Assembly (NCBI GenBank): GCA_038322235.1
Contig: JBBQFQ010000006.1
Coordinates: 1-64,000 of the forward strand
Source: SZAS-18 sp038322235
GTDB taxonomy: Bacteria > Verrucomicrobiota > Verrucomicrobiia > Chthoniobacterales > SZAS-18
Reading direction: 5' to 3'
Length of the DNA stretch: 64,000 bases
Shown: positions 8,459 through 17,512 of the stretch, piece by piece
Layout: every line of letters starts with the position of its first letter
Position numbering within the stretch: position 1 is the stretch's first letter
Made by a program: the position numbers and the translations under genes
Notes under the pieces: model-generated
The model's database searches: none
The model's input: only the letters and a program-made list of their open reading frames with translations
What the model was told of the DNA's origin: nothing

Positions 8459-9181
8459 ATGATCGTCATCACCTTCGCCATGCAGGAGGAGAGCAAGGAT
8501 TTCCTCCCCCTGCTCTCGCAGTCCAAATCCCGGGCGGAACGTCCCGACATGCCGATCGTCGAGGGGCTCCTGAACGGCGTGCCGGTGACGGTGGTGCATA
8601 TCGGGGTCGGGCCGCAATCAGCGGCGATCCGGCTCGCGGCGTCGGGTGCGTTGCAGGGTAGCGTCCGGCCGAAGCTCCTCATCTGTCCCGGCTACGGCGG
8701 CGGCCTCGCGCCGCAGCTCCGGCACGCCGATCTGCTGCTCGTGGACAACTTCTCCGATGCGTCACTCCTCGCCCACGCGGCCGAGCTTCTGGGCTCCGAC
8801 GGGGTGCACCGTGGCCCGCTCAAGAGCGAAATGGTGGTGATCGATTCCGCCGCCGACAAGGCCGCGCTCCACGCGAAGACCGGCGCGGTCGCGGTGGACA
8901 TGGAGACCGCGGCGGTGGCGGAGGCGTGCGCGGCCGCGGGGGTGCCGATGCTGGCCCTCCGCGTGATCAGCGATGACGCGAGCGCCACGCTACCGGTTCC
9001 CGGCTATCTGCTCTGGGACCTCGAAACCCAAAAGCCTCCGATCCCAAAACTCCTGTGGCATCTGATCACGCATCCCGGGCGCATCGGCCCCTTCGTGCGG
9101 ATGATGAAATCTCTCGCGCCGGCGCGAGCGCGCCTCACGGACACGCTCGTGAAATTGGTCGGACGCTTCGGGGTTGAGTAG
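8459..9181 (+). CDS. MTA/SAH nucleosidase-like phosphorylase superfamily protein
   Basis: A 240-residue protein of the purine nucleosidase/phosphorylase fold. It starts MIVITFAMQEESKDFLP, as 5'-methylthioadenosine/S-adenosylhomocysteine nucleosidases do, then has VHIGVGPQSAAI, LLICPGYGGGLAP and, near residue 150, AVDMETAAVAEACAAAGVPMLALRVISDD. That last segment holds the M-E-T ribose-binding motif and a catalytic Asp. The start at 8459 lies 32 bp after the previous gene. The exact substrate is not certain; members also act in hopanoid or futalosine pathways. Confidence 0.8.
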   Translation: MIVITFAMQEESKDFLPLLSQSKSRAERPDMPIVEGLLNGVPVTVVHIGVGPQSAAIRLAASGALQGSVRPKLLICPGYGGGLAPQLRHADLLLVDNFSDASLLAHAAELLGSDGVHRGPLKSEMVVIDSAADKAALHAKTGAVAVDMETAAVAEACAAAGVPMLALRVISDDASATLPVPGYLLWDLETQKPPIPKLLWHLITHPGRIGPFVRMMKSLAPARARLTDTLVKLVGRFGVE

Positions 9182-9222
9182 TCGCACGGTTCAGGCGTTC
9201 GTAGGCCCCTCTACCCCCTCCC

Positions 9223-10188
9223 ATGCTTCGCATCCTTTCCGGCATCCAGCCTTCCGGCACGCTCCACATCGGCAACTACTTTGGGATGATGAAGCCCTCG
9301 GTGGCGTTGCAGGATGAGGGCGATGCGTACTACTTCATCGCGGACTACCACGCGCTCACGACCGTGCACGACCCCGATGTCCTGCGCGCGAACGTGCGCA
9401 GCGTGGCGCTCGACTTCCTCGCGTGCGGACTCGACCCGCGCCGCTGCTGCTTTTTCCGCCAGTCTGACATCCCGCAGGTGGTGGAACTTTCGTGGATCCT
9501 CAGCACGCTCACCCCGATGGGACTGCTGGAACGCGCGACCTCCTACAAGGACAAGATCGCTCGCGGCCTGGAGGCGACGCACGGGTTGTTTGCCTATCCG
9601 GTGCTGATGGCTGCCGACATCCTCCTTTACGATTCGGCGCTCGTGCCCGTCGGGAAGGATCAGAAGCAGCATCTCGAAATGACGCGCGACATCGCGCAGA
9701 AGTTTAACGACCGGTTCGGTCAGACGTTTCTCATCCCCGAGCCGCGTATCGGCGAGGCCACGGCGATCGTGCCCGGGATCGACGGGCAGAAGATGAGCAA
9801 GAGCTATCACAACACGCTCGAGATCTTCGCCGCGGAAAAAGACCTGCGGAAAAAGGCGATGTCGATCAAGACCGACTCGACTCCCGTGGAGTCTCCGAAG
9901 CCGACGGAAGGTTCGACGATCCTCGCGCTCTACCGGCTGGTCGCATCCGCCGAGGCCGTCGCGCAGATGGAGGCCGACTTCCTCGCGGGCGGGACCGGGT
10001 ATGGCGATTTCAAGAAGCGGCTCTTCGAGGCCATCTGGGATTACTTCGCGCCCATGCGGGCCCGCCGCCTGGAGATCGAACGCGATGTCGACTACGTCGA
10101 TTCGGTGCTCTCCGACGGCGCGAAGCGAGCGCGGCTCGTGGCGGACGACGTGATGGATCGCGTGCGCGAGGCGACGGGGCTCAGATAA
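9223..10188 (+). CDS. trpS: Tryptophanyl-tRNA synthetase
   Basis: A 321-residue class Ic aminoacyl-tRNA synthetase that charges tRNA-Trp. It begins MLRILSGIQPSGTLHIGNYFG, containing the HIGH-type motif (HIGN, residues 15-18), and has an exact KMSKS at 190-194. VPVGKDQKQHLEMTRDIAQKFN is the characteristic tryptophan-pocket region. Length and motif order are normal. It lies 41 bp downstream of the nucleosidase-like gene. Confidence 0.97.
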   Translation: MLRILSGIQPSGTLHIGNYFGMMKPSVALQDEGDAYYFIADYHALTTVHDPDVLRANVRSVALDFLACGLDPRRCCFFRQSDIPQVVELSWILSTLTPMGLLERATSYKDKIARGLEATHGLFAYPVLMAADILLYDSALVPVGKDQKQHLEMTRDIAQKFNDRFGQTFLIPEPRIGEATAIVPGIDGQKMSKSYHNTLEIFAAEKDLRKKAMSIKTDSTPVESPKPTEGSTILALYRLVASAEAVAQMEADFLAGGTGYGDFKKRLFEAIWDYFAPMRARRLEIERDVDYVDSVLSDGAKRARLVADDVMDRVREATGLR

Positions 10189-10233
10189 AGCGGAGCGGCG
10201 CTTCGAGTTTCAGACTTCCGAGCGCCGCGAGCG

Positions 10234-11094
10234 ATGCATCTTGATCTCGACTTCGCGTGGCCTTCCGATCTCGGCGGGCTCTCGCGGATGAATCTGACCG
10301 CGTGGGGGCCGCGGCTGCGCTTCATCGCGCGTTCGGAGGACATGGAAAAATTCGCCCGGAATGTGCTGCGCGCGCTGGATGACGCCCGCAGCGCATTTCT
10401 GGTCTATGGCTCGGGCGATTTTCATCATCTCAGTGCGCTCTGGCTCCGACGCTTCACCCGGGAGCCCGTCACGCTCGTTTCCTTCGATAATCATCCGGAC
10501 TGGGACATCCGCCCGCCTCACTGGTGCTGCGGTGGTTGGATCAACCGGGCGCTGGAATCCTCGCCAAATCTCGAGCGCGTGAGCGTGTGGGGTCTGGCGA
10601 ACTTCGAGTACTGGTGGCCGGGCCGGATTTTCACGAATCGCGGCGCGCTGCGGCGCGGCCGGCTGGAGGTTCACGCCTGGCGCAGCGGGCGCGGGAGCTG
10701 GTTCCAGCGGGGATTGCGCGCGGCGACGATGACCAGCGCCGACTGGCAGGAGCGCTTCCGCGACTTCGCGCGAAGTCTCGCGGGCCGGCGCGTCTATGTG
10801 ACGATCGACATGGATTGCCTCTCGGAGGCGGATGCGACCACGAACTGGGAGCAGGGTCGGTTTTCCACGAGCGATGTCGCCTGGGCCGTGCGCGAACTGC
10901 GCTCCGCCGGGGCCAATGTCGTGGGAGGCGACCTGTGCGGAGCGTGGTCCGAACCGCGCTACGGCCGATTCTTCCAGCGCTTCGCTGCCCGGATGGATCA
11001 CCCGAAGCTTCCACGGGTCACGGAGGCCGCAGCGCGCGCGAAAAACGGCGTGGCGTTCGAGGCGCTGTGGCCGGCGCTCACCGGGGTGGGTTGA
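10234..11094 (+). CDS. Arginase/ureohydrolase-fold protein
   Basis: A 286-residue protein in which the metal-site motifs of the arginase superfamily are recognisable but altered. GSGDFHH (60-65) stands for GGDHS, SFDNHPDWD (83-91) for the DAHxD loop, and VTIDMDCLSEAD (189-200) for SxDxDxxDP. Most metal ligands (His64 or His65, Asp85, His87, Asp89, Asp192, Asp194) are therefore kept, while guanidinium-binding segments differ. A hydrolase acting on an amidino or related C-N bond is likely; true arginase or agmatinase activity is doubtful. It follows trpS by 45 bp. Confidence 0.75.
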   Translation: MHLDLDFAWPSDLGGLSRMNLTAWGPRLRFIARSEDMEKFARNVLRALDDARSAFLVYGSGDFHHLSALWLRRFTREPVTLVSFDNHPDWDIRPPHWCCGGWINRALESSPNLERVSVWGLANFEYWWPGRIFTNRGALRRGRLEVHAWRSGRGSWFQRGLRAATMTSADWQERFRDFARSLAGRRVYVTIDMDCLSEADATTNWEQGRFSTSDVAWAVRELRSAGANVVGGDLCGAWSEPRYGRFFQRFAARMDHPKLPRVTEAAARAKNGVAFEALWPALTGVG

Positions 11095-11102
11095 TCAGCT
11101 CG

Positions 11103-12431
11103 TCAGATCCCGAGGCGTTTTGACTGCTGGCTTTGCAGGGCGCTTCCCGCATCTGCCCGTCGCTTCACCGCGAGGAACTCCTCGAGACGAGGATAGCCTT
11201 TGCGAAACGTCTCCGGGCGCATCCGGGAATCCTTGGTGAGATAAATGCGCCCGCCGAGCTCGAGGACGATCTCGTCGAGCCGATCCAGGACGCCGAAGAG
11301 CCGGTCCGTGATCGGAAAGTCCAGCGCCAGGGTGTAGCCCTCCATCGGAAATGAAAGCATTCCCGGATCGCCCGGACCAAAGTACTTCAGGACCGAAAGG
11401 AATGACGGCATCTGCTGCTCACTGATCTCGCGCAGGATGCGCTCCATCCCTTCCAGGCCCCCCGTGGGTGGGATGACGAACTGGTATTGGGCGAATCCCT
11501 TCCGGCCGTAGACGCGGTTCCAGTGGGCCAGGCGGTCGAGAGGGTAGAAGTACGTGTCGTAGTCGACGAGATGCCGGTGCGTTCCACGCCGCGTCTTCCC
11601 GTAGAAGGCCGTGTTGAATGCTTTCACGGTCGTGTGATTGATCGTGAACGAGGGGAGATCGAAGGGCACGGCGACGGCGAGCTTTCGCGGCAGGGCAAGA
11701 GGAGCTCCCCGCTGCGAGTCGGTCTTGAGGTCGGCGAGCGCGGCGTGTTCGCCGTTGAGGAGCACGCCGCGTCCGAGCGCAGCGCCGCGCGCGAGGCAAT
11801 CAATCCACGCCACGGAGTAGGTGCAGCGCAGCGAGCTCGCAAAGAGCTCGCAAAGGTGCGCGAGGTTCCGCGCCTTCGTGGCCTCCTCCACGATGTATGC
11901 CGTCTCGATGCGTTTGAGCTGAAAGGTCGCTTCGAGGATGACGCCCGTGAGCCCCATCCCGCCGGCGGTGGCCCAGAAGAGATCGGCGTTCTGCTCGCGG
12001 TCGCATTCCTGGATGCGGCCATCAGCCCCGAGCAGTCGGAGCGAGCGGACATGGCGGGAAAAAGAACCCTCGGTGTGGTGGTTCTTCCCGTGAACATCCG
12101 CCGCGATCGCGCCGCCGAGCGTGATGAATTTCGTTCCGGGCGTGACGGGCGGAAACCAGCCGGCCGGAACCACGAGCTCGAGAAGTTCGGCGAAGCTGAC
12201 GCCCGCTTCGGCGGTGAGCATTCCGCTCCCGCGATCGAAAGCCAGAACACAGGTCCGGCCGAGCGTCGACAGAATCCGGGGCGCCAGCGCGGAGTCGCCG
12301 TAGCACCGGCCCAAGCCCCGCGGAATGAAGTCGGGCCAGCCCGCGATCGCCGTGCGGGCCTGTTCGGGAGTCGTGAAACTCCGGACCTCCGCTTCGGCGA
12401 CCGGGTGGTTTCCCCAGTTGCTGATCTTCAT
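11103..12431 (-). CDS. FAD-linked oxidase, DprE1-like
   Basis: A 442-residue flavoprotein of the VAO/PCMH fold. RGLGRCYGDSAL near residue 38 is the pyrophosphate loop, followed by AEAGVSFAELLELVVPAGWFPPVTPGTKFITLGGAIAADVHGKNHH, whose GKNHH pattern is that of decaprenylphosphoryl-ribose 2'-oxidase (DprE1) and related sugar oxidases. The C-terminal part (LALDFPITD, GRIYLTKDSRM, YPRLEEFLAVKRRADA) also matches. The ATG at 12431 was preferred to an upstream extension without family similarity. No DprE2-like reductase is adjacent, so the substrate is uncertain; a polyprenyl-sugar or alditol is possible. Confidence 0.85.
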   Translation of the reverse strand: MKISNWGNHPVAEAEVRSFTTPEQARTAIAGWPDFIPRGLGRCYGDSALAPRILSTLGRTCVLAFDRGSGMLTAEAGVSFAELLELVVPAGWFPPVTPGTKFITLGGAIAADVHGKNHHTEGSFSRHVRSLRLLGADGRIQECDREQNADLFWATAGGMGLTGVILEATFQLKRIETAYIVEEATKARNLAHLCELFASSLRCTYSVAWIDCLARGAALGRGVLLNGEHAALADLKTDSQRGAPLALPRKLAVAVPFDLPSFTINHTTVKAFNTAFYGKTRRGTHRHLVDYDTYFYPLDRLAHWNRVYGRKGFAQYQFVIPPTGGLEGMERILREISEQQMPSFLSVLKYFGPGDPGMLSFPMEGYTLALDFPITDRLFGVLDRLDEIVLELGGRIYLTKDSRMRPETFRKGYPRLEEFLAVKRRADAGSALQSQQSKRLGI

Positions 12432-12511
12432 GCGGGAAGGTGCGCGAGGAAGCCCGGCCCGCCAACCGCGATCCCGCTTGCGCGGAGGCGGCGGCCTCTT
12501 CTCTTCCCGGG

Positions 12512-13129
12512 ATGGCGACCGCCTCAGTCCTCGACCAAGCCCGCTGGCATTCCGCGTGGGAGCAGGTGGGACGCCCGCCGCCGGAAGGGGAGTTTCCGGC
12601 TCTGCTGGCCCGCTACGCCGAAGCGCACCGCGCATACCACAACCTGACGCAACTCCGGGAATGCTTCGCGCATTTCGAGACGGCGCCCGGTCTCGCTGAA
12701 CAGGCCGGGGAAATCCTGCTCGCGATCTGGTACCACGACGCCATTTACGACGCCTGCCGCGGTGACAACGAAGAACGCAGCGCGGATCTGGCAGACGCGA
12801 GCTTGGGCGCGGCGGGGATCGATTCGGCGAGCCGCCAGCGCATCAACGCGCTGATCCTGGCGACGAAGCACCACGCGAATCCGAAGACGCCGGACATGGA
12901 GATCCTGATCGATCTGGACCTCGCGATCCTCGGTGCCGCCCCGGAGCGCTTCGCGGAATATCAGACGCAGGTCCGGACGGAGTACCGCTGGGTTCCAGGT
13001 CCGCTTTACCGCCGAAAACGCCGGCAATTTCTCCGCGGCATGCTGGCGCGGCCGGTGATCTACCAGACCGCCCACTTCCGCGAGCGCCTGGAAAAGGGCG
13101 CCCGCGATAATCTCTCTAAAGCCGTCTAA
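12512..13129 (+). CDS. Predicted HD-superfamily metal-dependent phosphohydrolase
   Basis: A 205-residue protein with features of COG4339 HD hydrolases: YHNLTQLRECFAHFE near residue 37, then ILLAIWYHDAIYD with the HD pair, DNEERSADLADASL, and ILATKHHANP, followed by LIDLDLAILG. These supply the His/Asp metal ligands. The start at 12512 was chosen because the upstream extension is low-complexity. It overlaps the stop of ftsH tail-to-tail by 4 bp (13126-13129). The substrate is unknown. Confidence 0.8.
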   Translation: MATASVLDQARWHSAWEQVGRPPPEGEFPALLARYAEAHRAYHNLTQLRECFAHFETAPGLAEQAGEILLAIWYHDAIYDACRGDNEERSADLADASLGAAGIDSASRQRINALILATKHHANPKTPDMEILIDLDLAILGAAPERFAEYQTQVRTEYRWVPGPLYRRKRRQFLRGMLARPVIYQTAHFRERLEKGARDNLSKAV

Positions 13130-15144
13130 GCGGGCGCTCCGGCGAGGCCGGGCGGCAGATCGGTGATATCGCGCTCGCGCACTTTCTCCGGCAGCTTCAC
13201 GGCGGGCTGCTGTTCCGGGAGGGCCGGCGGACGGGCCTTCGGCGGGTTCTTCATCGAGCCGGTCTCGATCAGTTCACGCACCTGCGCGCCATCGAGGGTC
13301 TCGTGTTCGAGCAGCGCTTTCGCGATCGCCTCGAGGGCGCTGCGGTGCTTCAACAGCAGCACCTTCGCCTGGGCGTAGGCCTCGTCGATCATGCGCTTCA
13401 CCTCGGAGTCGATCTTCTGGGCGGTATCTTCGGAATAGGCGCGGGGGCGTCCGATATCCCGGCCGAGGAAAACCTCGCCCTCCTGCTCAGAGTATCCGAC
13501 CATGCCGAGCGTTTCGCTCATGCCCCATTCGCACACCATCCGGCGAGCCCGGCTGGTGGCCTGACGGATGTCGCCGGTCGCGCCGGTGGTCACATCGCCA
13601 AAGATGATTTCCTCCGCCACGCGGCCGCCCATCGTGACGATCTGGAGATCGAGCAGTTCGTTCTTCCGGGCGGTGTACTTGTCCTCGGTCGGAAGATACA
13701 TCGCCATGCCGAGCGCGGGGCCGCGGGGGACGATCGTGACCTTATGGAGCGGGTCAGTGTGGGGGAGGATCACGTTCAGGAGAGCGTGTCCCGCCTCGTG
13801 GTACGCGGTGTTTTCCTTTTCCTTCTCGCTCTGCGCGAGGCTTCGGCGTTCCTTCCCCCAGCGCACCTTGTCGCGCGCCTCTTCCATGTCGGGTTGCGTG
13901 ATCGACTTCTGGCTCTTTCGCGCGGCGAGCAGCGCGGCTTCGTTGATGAGGTTGGCCAGTTCGGCGCCGGAATAACCCGGGGTGCCGCGGGCGATGACGC
14001 CGAGCTCGACGTCCTCCCCGATCTTCACCTTCTTCGCGTGCACCTTGAGGATTTCCTCGCGACCGCGCACGTCCGGCAGCGCGACGGTGACCTGGCGGTC
14101 AAAGCGACCCGGACGGAGCAGGGCGGGATCGAGCACGTCGGGACGATTGGTCGCCGCGATGATGATGATGCCTTCCTGCGCATCGAAACCATCCATCTCG
14201 ACGAGGAGGGCATTCAGCGTTTGCTCGCGCTCATCGTGTCCGCCGCCGACGCCGTGTCCCCGATGACGGCCAACCGCGTCGATTTCGTCGATAAAGATCA
14301 GGCACGGGGCGCTCTTGCGGCCTTGCTCGAACATGTCGCGGACCCGGCTGGCGCCGACGCCCACGAACATCTCCACGAAGTCGGAGCCGCTGATCGAGAA
14401 GAACGGCACGTCCGCCTCGCCGGCGATCGCGCGGGCGAGGAGCGTCTTGCCCGTTCCGGGCGAGCCCACCATGAGGACGCCCTTCGGGATGCGACCGCCG
14501 AGCTTTTGAAAGCGCTTCGGGTCCTTGAGAAATTCCACGAGCTCGGAGACTTCTTCCTTCGCTTCTTCGCAGCCAGCGACGTCCTTGAAGGTCACCTTGC
14601 CCTTGTCGCGCGACATCATCTTCGCCTTGCTCTTGCCGAAGCTGAGCGCGCCCTTGCCCGCCATGCGGATCTGCTGGCGGAAGAGGAAATACAACACCAC
14701 GAGGAAGATCGCGATCGGGACAAAGCTCAGCAGCGAGGTGAGCACGGTCGACTCCTCCTTGGGATTCGCGGCGTAGCCACTCTCGGAGAGCTGCTTTTCG
14801 AGATCACGCGAGTAGCCAAGGAAGATCGTCGTGCGGAACGGAGTGGCGACCCCGTCCTTGTAATACCAGCCGGCGAGGGTTTGCGTGCTGCGCCCGGCCT
14901 CAATGAGGAGATTGAGGGGCTTGTCCTTGTCGGCCGCGAGGATCTGCTTCTCGCGAATGAGCTCCATGAGTCTCGGGTACGGGACCTCCTGGATGCCCGC
15001 ATTGACGCCGCCGCGGAAGAGGAAAGCGCCCCCGATCATCGCGAAGGCGATCGCGAGCAGGACGAGTCCGCGCCAGTTGAAGTTTGGATCACCCGATCGG
15101 TCGCCACGGGGATCTTGATTGGAGGAATTGGGGTCGCTTGGCAT
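13126..15144 (-). CDS. ftsH: ATP-dependent zinc metalloprotease FtsH
   Basis: A 672-residue inner-membrane AAA+ protease that degrades unassembled membrane proteins and selected cytosolic regulators. Membrane helices lie at about 26-44 and 138-156, flanking a periplasmic domain. Walker A is GSPGTGKT (227-234), Walker B is LIFIDEIDAVG (282-292), the second region of homology is ATNRPDVLDPALLRPGRFDR, and the zinc site is HEAGH (449-453). Domain order and length are normal. The first 20 residues are polar and low-complexity. A short GC hairpin (GCGGC-GCAAA-GCCGC) lies upstream near 15200. Confidence 0.97.
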   Translation of the reverse strand: MPSDPNSSNQDPRGDRSGDPNFNWRGLVLLAIAFAMIGGAFLFRGGVNAGIQEVPYPRLMELIREKQILAADKDKPLNLLIEAGRSTQTLAGWYYKDGVATPFRTTIFLGYSRDLEKQLSESGYAANPKEESTVLTSLLSFVPIAIFLVVLYFLFRQQIRMAGKGALSFGKSKAKMMSRDKGKVTFKDVAGCEEAKEEVSELVEFLKDPKRFQKLGGRIPKGVLMVGSPGTGKTLLARAIAGEADVPFFSISGSDFVEMFVGVGASRVRDMFEQGRKSAPCLIFIDEIDAVGRHRGHGVGGGHDEREQTLNALLVEMDGFDAQEGIIIIAATNRPDVLDPALLRPGRFDRQVTVALPDVRGREEILKVHAKKVKIGEDVELGVIARGTPGYSGAELANLINEAALLAARKSQKSITQPDMEEARDKVRWGKERRSLAQSEKEKENTAYHEAGHALLNVILPHTDPLHKVTIVPRGPALGMAMYLPTEDKYTARKNELLDLQIVTMGGRVAEEIIFGDVTTGATGDIRQATSRARRMVCEWGMSETLGMVGYSEQEGEVFLGRDIGRPRAYSEDTAQKIDSEVKRMIDEAYAQAKVLLLKHRSALEAIAKALLEHETLDGAQVRELIETGSMKNPPKARPPALPEQQPAVKLPEKVRERDITDLPPGLAGAPA

Positions 15145-15327
15145 GATGTTCTGGCGGCGGGATAAGATCGGCGCAACGTTCAGGCTAGCATGCCACCTGT
15201 GCGGCGCAAAGCCGCGAGGGGGAGGGGCATGTCATATCTGCAACATTGGGCGCATGGATTGAGAACTGTGACCCCGGACGTGGTCGCATGCTCGACCTGG
15301 GCCGTGTCATGCGAGTCACCAGCCGCG

Positions 15328-15636
15328 TCAATCATCCCGACGATATTCCACCGAGCCGATCCCGGCCCACTCAAACGCGATCCGATCCCGGCTCATGACC
15401 ACCAGCCGGCCCGGGATGTAGCGGGGGTTGCGGAAATCGCGGTCGGCGATCTGTCCTTCCCCATGCAGCGTTCGGAGGTCCGCCCGCCAGGTGAGCTCGC
15501 CGGCGGGGATGTATTCATCGCCCGTGATCTTCCGGGCTTCCACGTGCGTTCCAGACTGCGTGATGAGGACGACCTCGTCGAAGTGGCCGGTATAATGTCC
15601 GATCCATTCCCCATTGAGGTCGATTTCCCCTTCCAT
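15328..15636 (-). CDS. Small protein of unknown function
   Basis: A 102-residue acidic protein (MEGEIDLNGEWIGHYTGHFDE...). It has alternating hydrophobic residues and repeated glycine turns, suggesting a small beta-barrel: WIGHYTGHFDEVVLITQ, VEARKITGDEYIPAGELTWRADL, GEGQIADRDFRNPRYIPGRLVV. The sequence looks like a structured protein and its codon use is regular, unlike the opposite-strand frame over the same bases. No function can be assigned. The flanking 15145-15327 holds only the upstream region of ftsH. Confidence 0.6.
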   Translation of the reverse strand: MEGEIDLNGEWIGHYTGHFDEVVLITQSGTHVEARKITGDEYIPAGELTWRADLRTLHGEGQIADRDFRNPRYIPGRLVVMSRDRIAFEWAGIGSVEYRRDD

Positions 15637-15720
15637 GGGCTGAGGCTATCGCGGCTGCGCGGCTCCGGATAGTACAGGGGCAGCCTTTCGGTTTCGCCCG
15701 AAAGCTGCTTCAATCGCGGC

Positions 15721-16071
15721 ATGAGCGATTCCGAGCCGCCACTCCCCCCGCCGGGGACGGCGCCGGCCCGGCGCGGCCCGCTGGCGCGGTTTCTCCGCCT
15801 GATCTTCGTCCAGCAGACGGCGCGCAGGACGATTATGTTCTGGCTCCTTTGCGCGGCTCTGGCGTGTGTGCTCGGCGGCGAAATCCTTTTTTCGGACTGG
15901 CTGCGGCAGCGACCCTACTGGTTTCTCGGCGTCTGGGCGGGTTGCGCCGGGTCCACGCTGCTGGCGGTGCTGCTGGCGCTGGTTGATCTCCTGATGGTCC
16001 GCGCCACCGCCCGGGCCGCCGAGCGCGCTTTGCGCTCGCGGTACCAGATCGACGAAGAACGGGCGGGTTGA
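15721..16071 (+). CDS. Small membrane protein with two helices
   Basis: A 116-residue protein with a proline-rich cytosolic N-terminus (about 1-20) and two membrane helices, TIMFWLLCAALACVLGGEILF and FLGVWAGCAGSTLLAVLLALVDLLMV, with a basic C-terminal tail (ATARAAERALRSRYQIDEERAG). This arrangement is common in small uncharacterised Verrucomicrobiota membrane proteins. It ends 6 bp before the convergent GlcG-like gene. Function unknown. Confidence 0.7.
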   Translation: MSDSEPPLPPPGTAPARRGPLARFLRLIFVQQTARRTIMFWLLCAALACVLGGEILFSDWLRQRPYWFLGVWAGCAGSTLLAVLLALVDLLMVRATARAAERALRSRYQIDEERAG

Positions 16072-16077
16072 GCGGGC

Positions 16078-16503
16078 TCAGGCCGCCAGCGCGGCGAGCA
16101 GCGCGGCGATGCCGGCCTCGGCAACGACGACGTCCTGATCACCCGTGCCGGATCCGATCCCCACCGCGCCGATGGTGTGACCATCCCAGCTGATCGGGAG
16201 ACCGCCTTTGAGATTTGTGACGCGGCCGCCCGTCGCGAGTGCGAGATTCACCCCGAAGTCCTGAGGCGCGGCGCCCGTGGCATTCCGCGACGAGGCAGCG
16301 GTTTGGGCCTTCTGCATCGCCGAGAGCTGCGAGAGCACCTTGGCGCCGTCCATCCGGGCGAAGGCGAGGAGATTCCCGCCGCCGTCGACGATTGCCACGC
16401 ATTGCGGCACGCCGATTTCGGTCGCCTTTGCGATACAGGCGTCGAGGACGATGCGGGCGGCGGCGTACGTGAGTTCGACGGTGGAGCGGACGAGGGAGGA
16501 CAT
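16078..16503 (-). CDS. GlcG/HbpS-family protein
   Basis: A 141-residue protein of the GlcG/HbpS (DUF336) family: AARIVLDACIAKATEIGVPQCVAIVDGGGNLLAFARMDGA, then AQKAQTAAS-type helix, GGLPISWDGHTIGAVGIGSGTGDQDVVVAEAGIAALLA. Members are often encoded beside glycolate oxidase (glcDEF) or bind haem, but their biochemical role is unsettled. The ATG at 16503 was chosen because family similarity begins there. It is divergent from the GntR regulator at 16643 and close to the 2-hydroxyacid genes, which supports a link with glycolate/glyoxylate metabolism. Confidence 0.85.
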   Translation of the reverse strand: MSSLVRSTVELTYAAARIVLDACIAKATEIGVPQCVAIVDGGGNLLAFARMDGAKVLSQLSAMQKAQTAASSRNATGAAPQDFGVNLALATGGRVTNLKGGLPISWDGHTIGAVGIGSGTGDQDVVVAEAGIAALLAALAA

Positions 16504-16642
16504 GGTGGTTTGGAGAAGGAGCTGGGAAGTGGCTTGCGCGGAAGCTGGCCGCGCCGCTAAGATTACGGAGAAGCGATCCACCGCGACGATCCCGAGCGCA
16601 ACTCTGGCGCGCGGGATTCTCCGCGTCCGATTTTCGCCCCCA

Positions 16643-17383
16643 ATGCCCGCCCAGCCGCCCGAGCCCGCGCCATCGCCCCGACCCACCCGCCGGGCGGCCA
16701 ATAGCCCACCGGCCTCCCCGCTGGCCGAGCGTCCGACCCCCGCGTCCACGTTACATGCCGCCGTCCTTGGAACGGTTCGGGACATGATCACGACGGGCGA
16801 ACTCGCGCCGGGCGTGCGCCTCACCGAACGGGTTCTGACCGAACGTCTGAGCGTTTCCCGCACTCCGCTGCGCGAAGCCTTGAAGGTGCTGGCTCACGAA
16901 GGGCTCGTCGACCTTCTGCCGAACTGCGGTGCCCGGGTCACCCGACTCACCGCGCCGGATGCCCGGCATCTTTTCGAGGTGCTAGAAGCCCTCGAGTCCC
17001 AGGCGGGCCGGCTCGCCTGTGAACGCATGACGGAGGCGGAGTTGTCCGATCTGAAGGCGGCGCACCACGAGATGCACGCCTGCTTCCTCCGCCGGGAGTT
17101 GCCGGCTTACTTCCGCCTGAACCAGAGCATTCATGAAAGGATCGTGACCGCGGCGCGGAATCCGATTCTCCAGATCGCGCACGCCACGTACAGCTCCCGC
17201 ATTCGCCGGGCCCGCTATCAGGAACTGCAGGCAAACGGTGTCCGCTGGAATCAGGCGATGGCGGAGCACGAGCAAATCGTGCAAGCGCTCGAAGAGCGCG
17301 ATCAGGAGCGCCTGGCGGCGGTCCTGAAGGCGCACTTGCACGAGATGTTCCGGTCCGCTTTCCCGGAATACGTTGCGGACTGA
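16643..17383 (+). CDS. GntR-family transcriptional regulator (FCD subfamily)
   Basis: A 246-residue regulator with a proline/alanine-rich N-terminal tail (about 1-36), a winged helix (STLHAAVLGTVRDMITTGELAPGVRLTERVLTERLSVSRTPLREALKVLAHEGLVDLLPNCGARV, about 37-100) and a C-terminal all-helical FCD effector domain (LFEVLEALESQAGRLACER, with FRLNQSIHERIVTAARNPILQ supplying the Asn/His metal site). FCD regulators usually bind small carboxylates. It is encoded just upstream of the aminotransferase/TctCBA/dehydrogenase run and a 16-bp palindrome, so it probably controls that operon in response to a hydroxy- or keto-acid. Confidence 0.9.
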   Translation: MPAQPPEPAPSPRPTRRAANSPPASPLAERPTPASTLHAAVLGTVRDMITTGELAPGVRLTERVLTERLSVSRTPLREALKVLAHEGLVDLLPNCGARVTRLTAPDARHLFEVLEALESQAGRLACERMTEAELSDLKAAHHEMHACFLRRELPAYFRLNQSIHERIVTAARNPILQIAHATYSSRIRRARYQELQANGVRWNQAMAEHEQIVQALEERDQERLAAVLKAHLHEMFRSAFPEYVAD

Positions 17384-17512
17384 CCTTTAATCCGCGGATC
17401 ATCTGGGCCGCCGCCGCCCACCGTCTCCTGACCCGCGATTGGCCGAGGCGGCTTTTGCATGCAATCGATGGAATTCACTTGCCATCGGGGAGATGCTGTC
17501 GAGCATCGCGGC

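Noticed and set aside
11487..12647. Plus-strand frame of 386 codons opposite the FAD oxidase
   Set aside because: Shadow frame; the minus strand carries the recognisable DprE1-like protein.
13303..15165. Long plus-strand frame of about 620 codons
   Set aside because: It is the antisense shadow of ftsH in GC-rich DNA; the translation has no family resemblance.
15190..15672. Plus-strand frame of 160 codons
   Set aside because: Overlaps the better-looking 102-residue minus-strand protein and has no ordered protein character.
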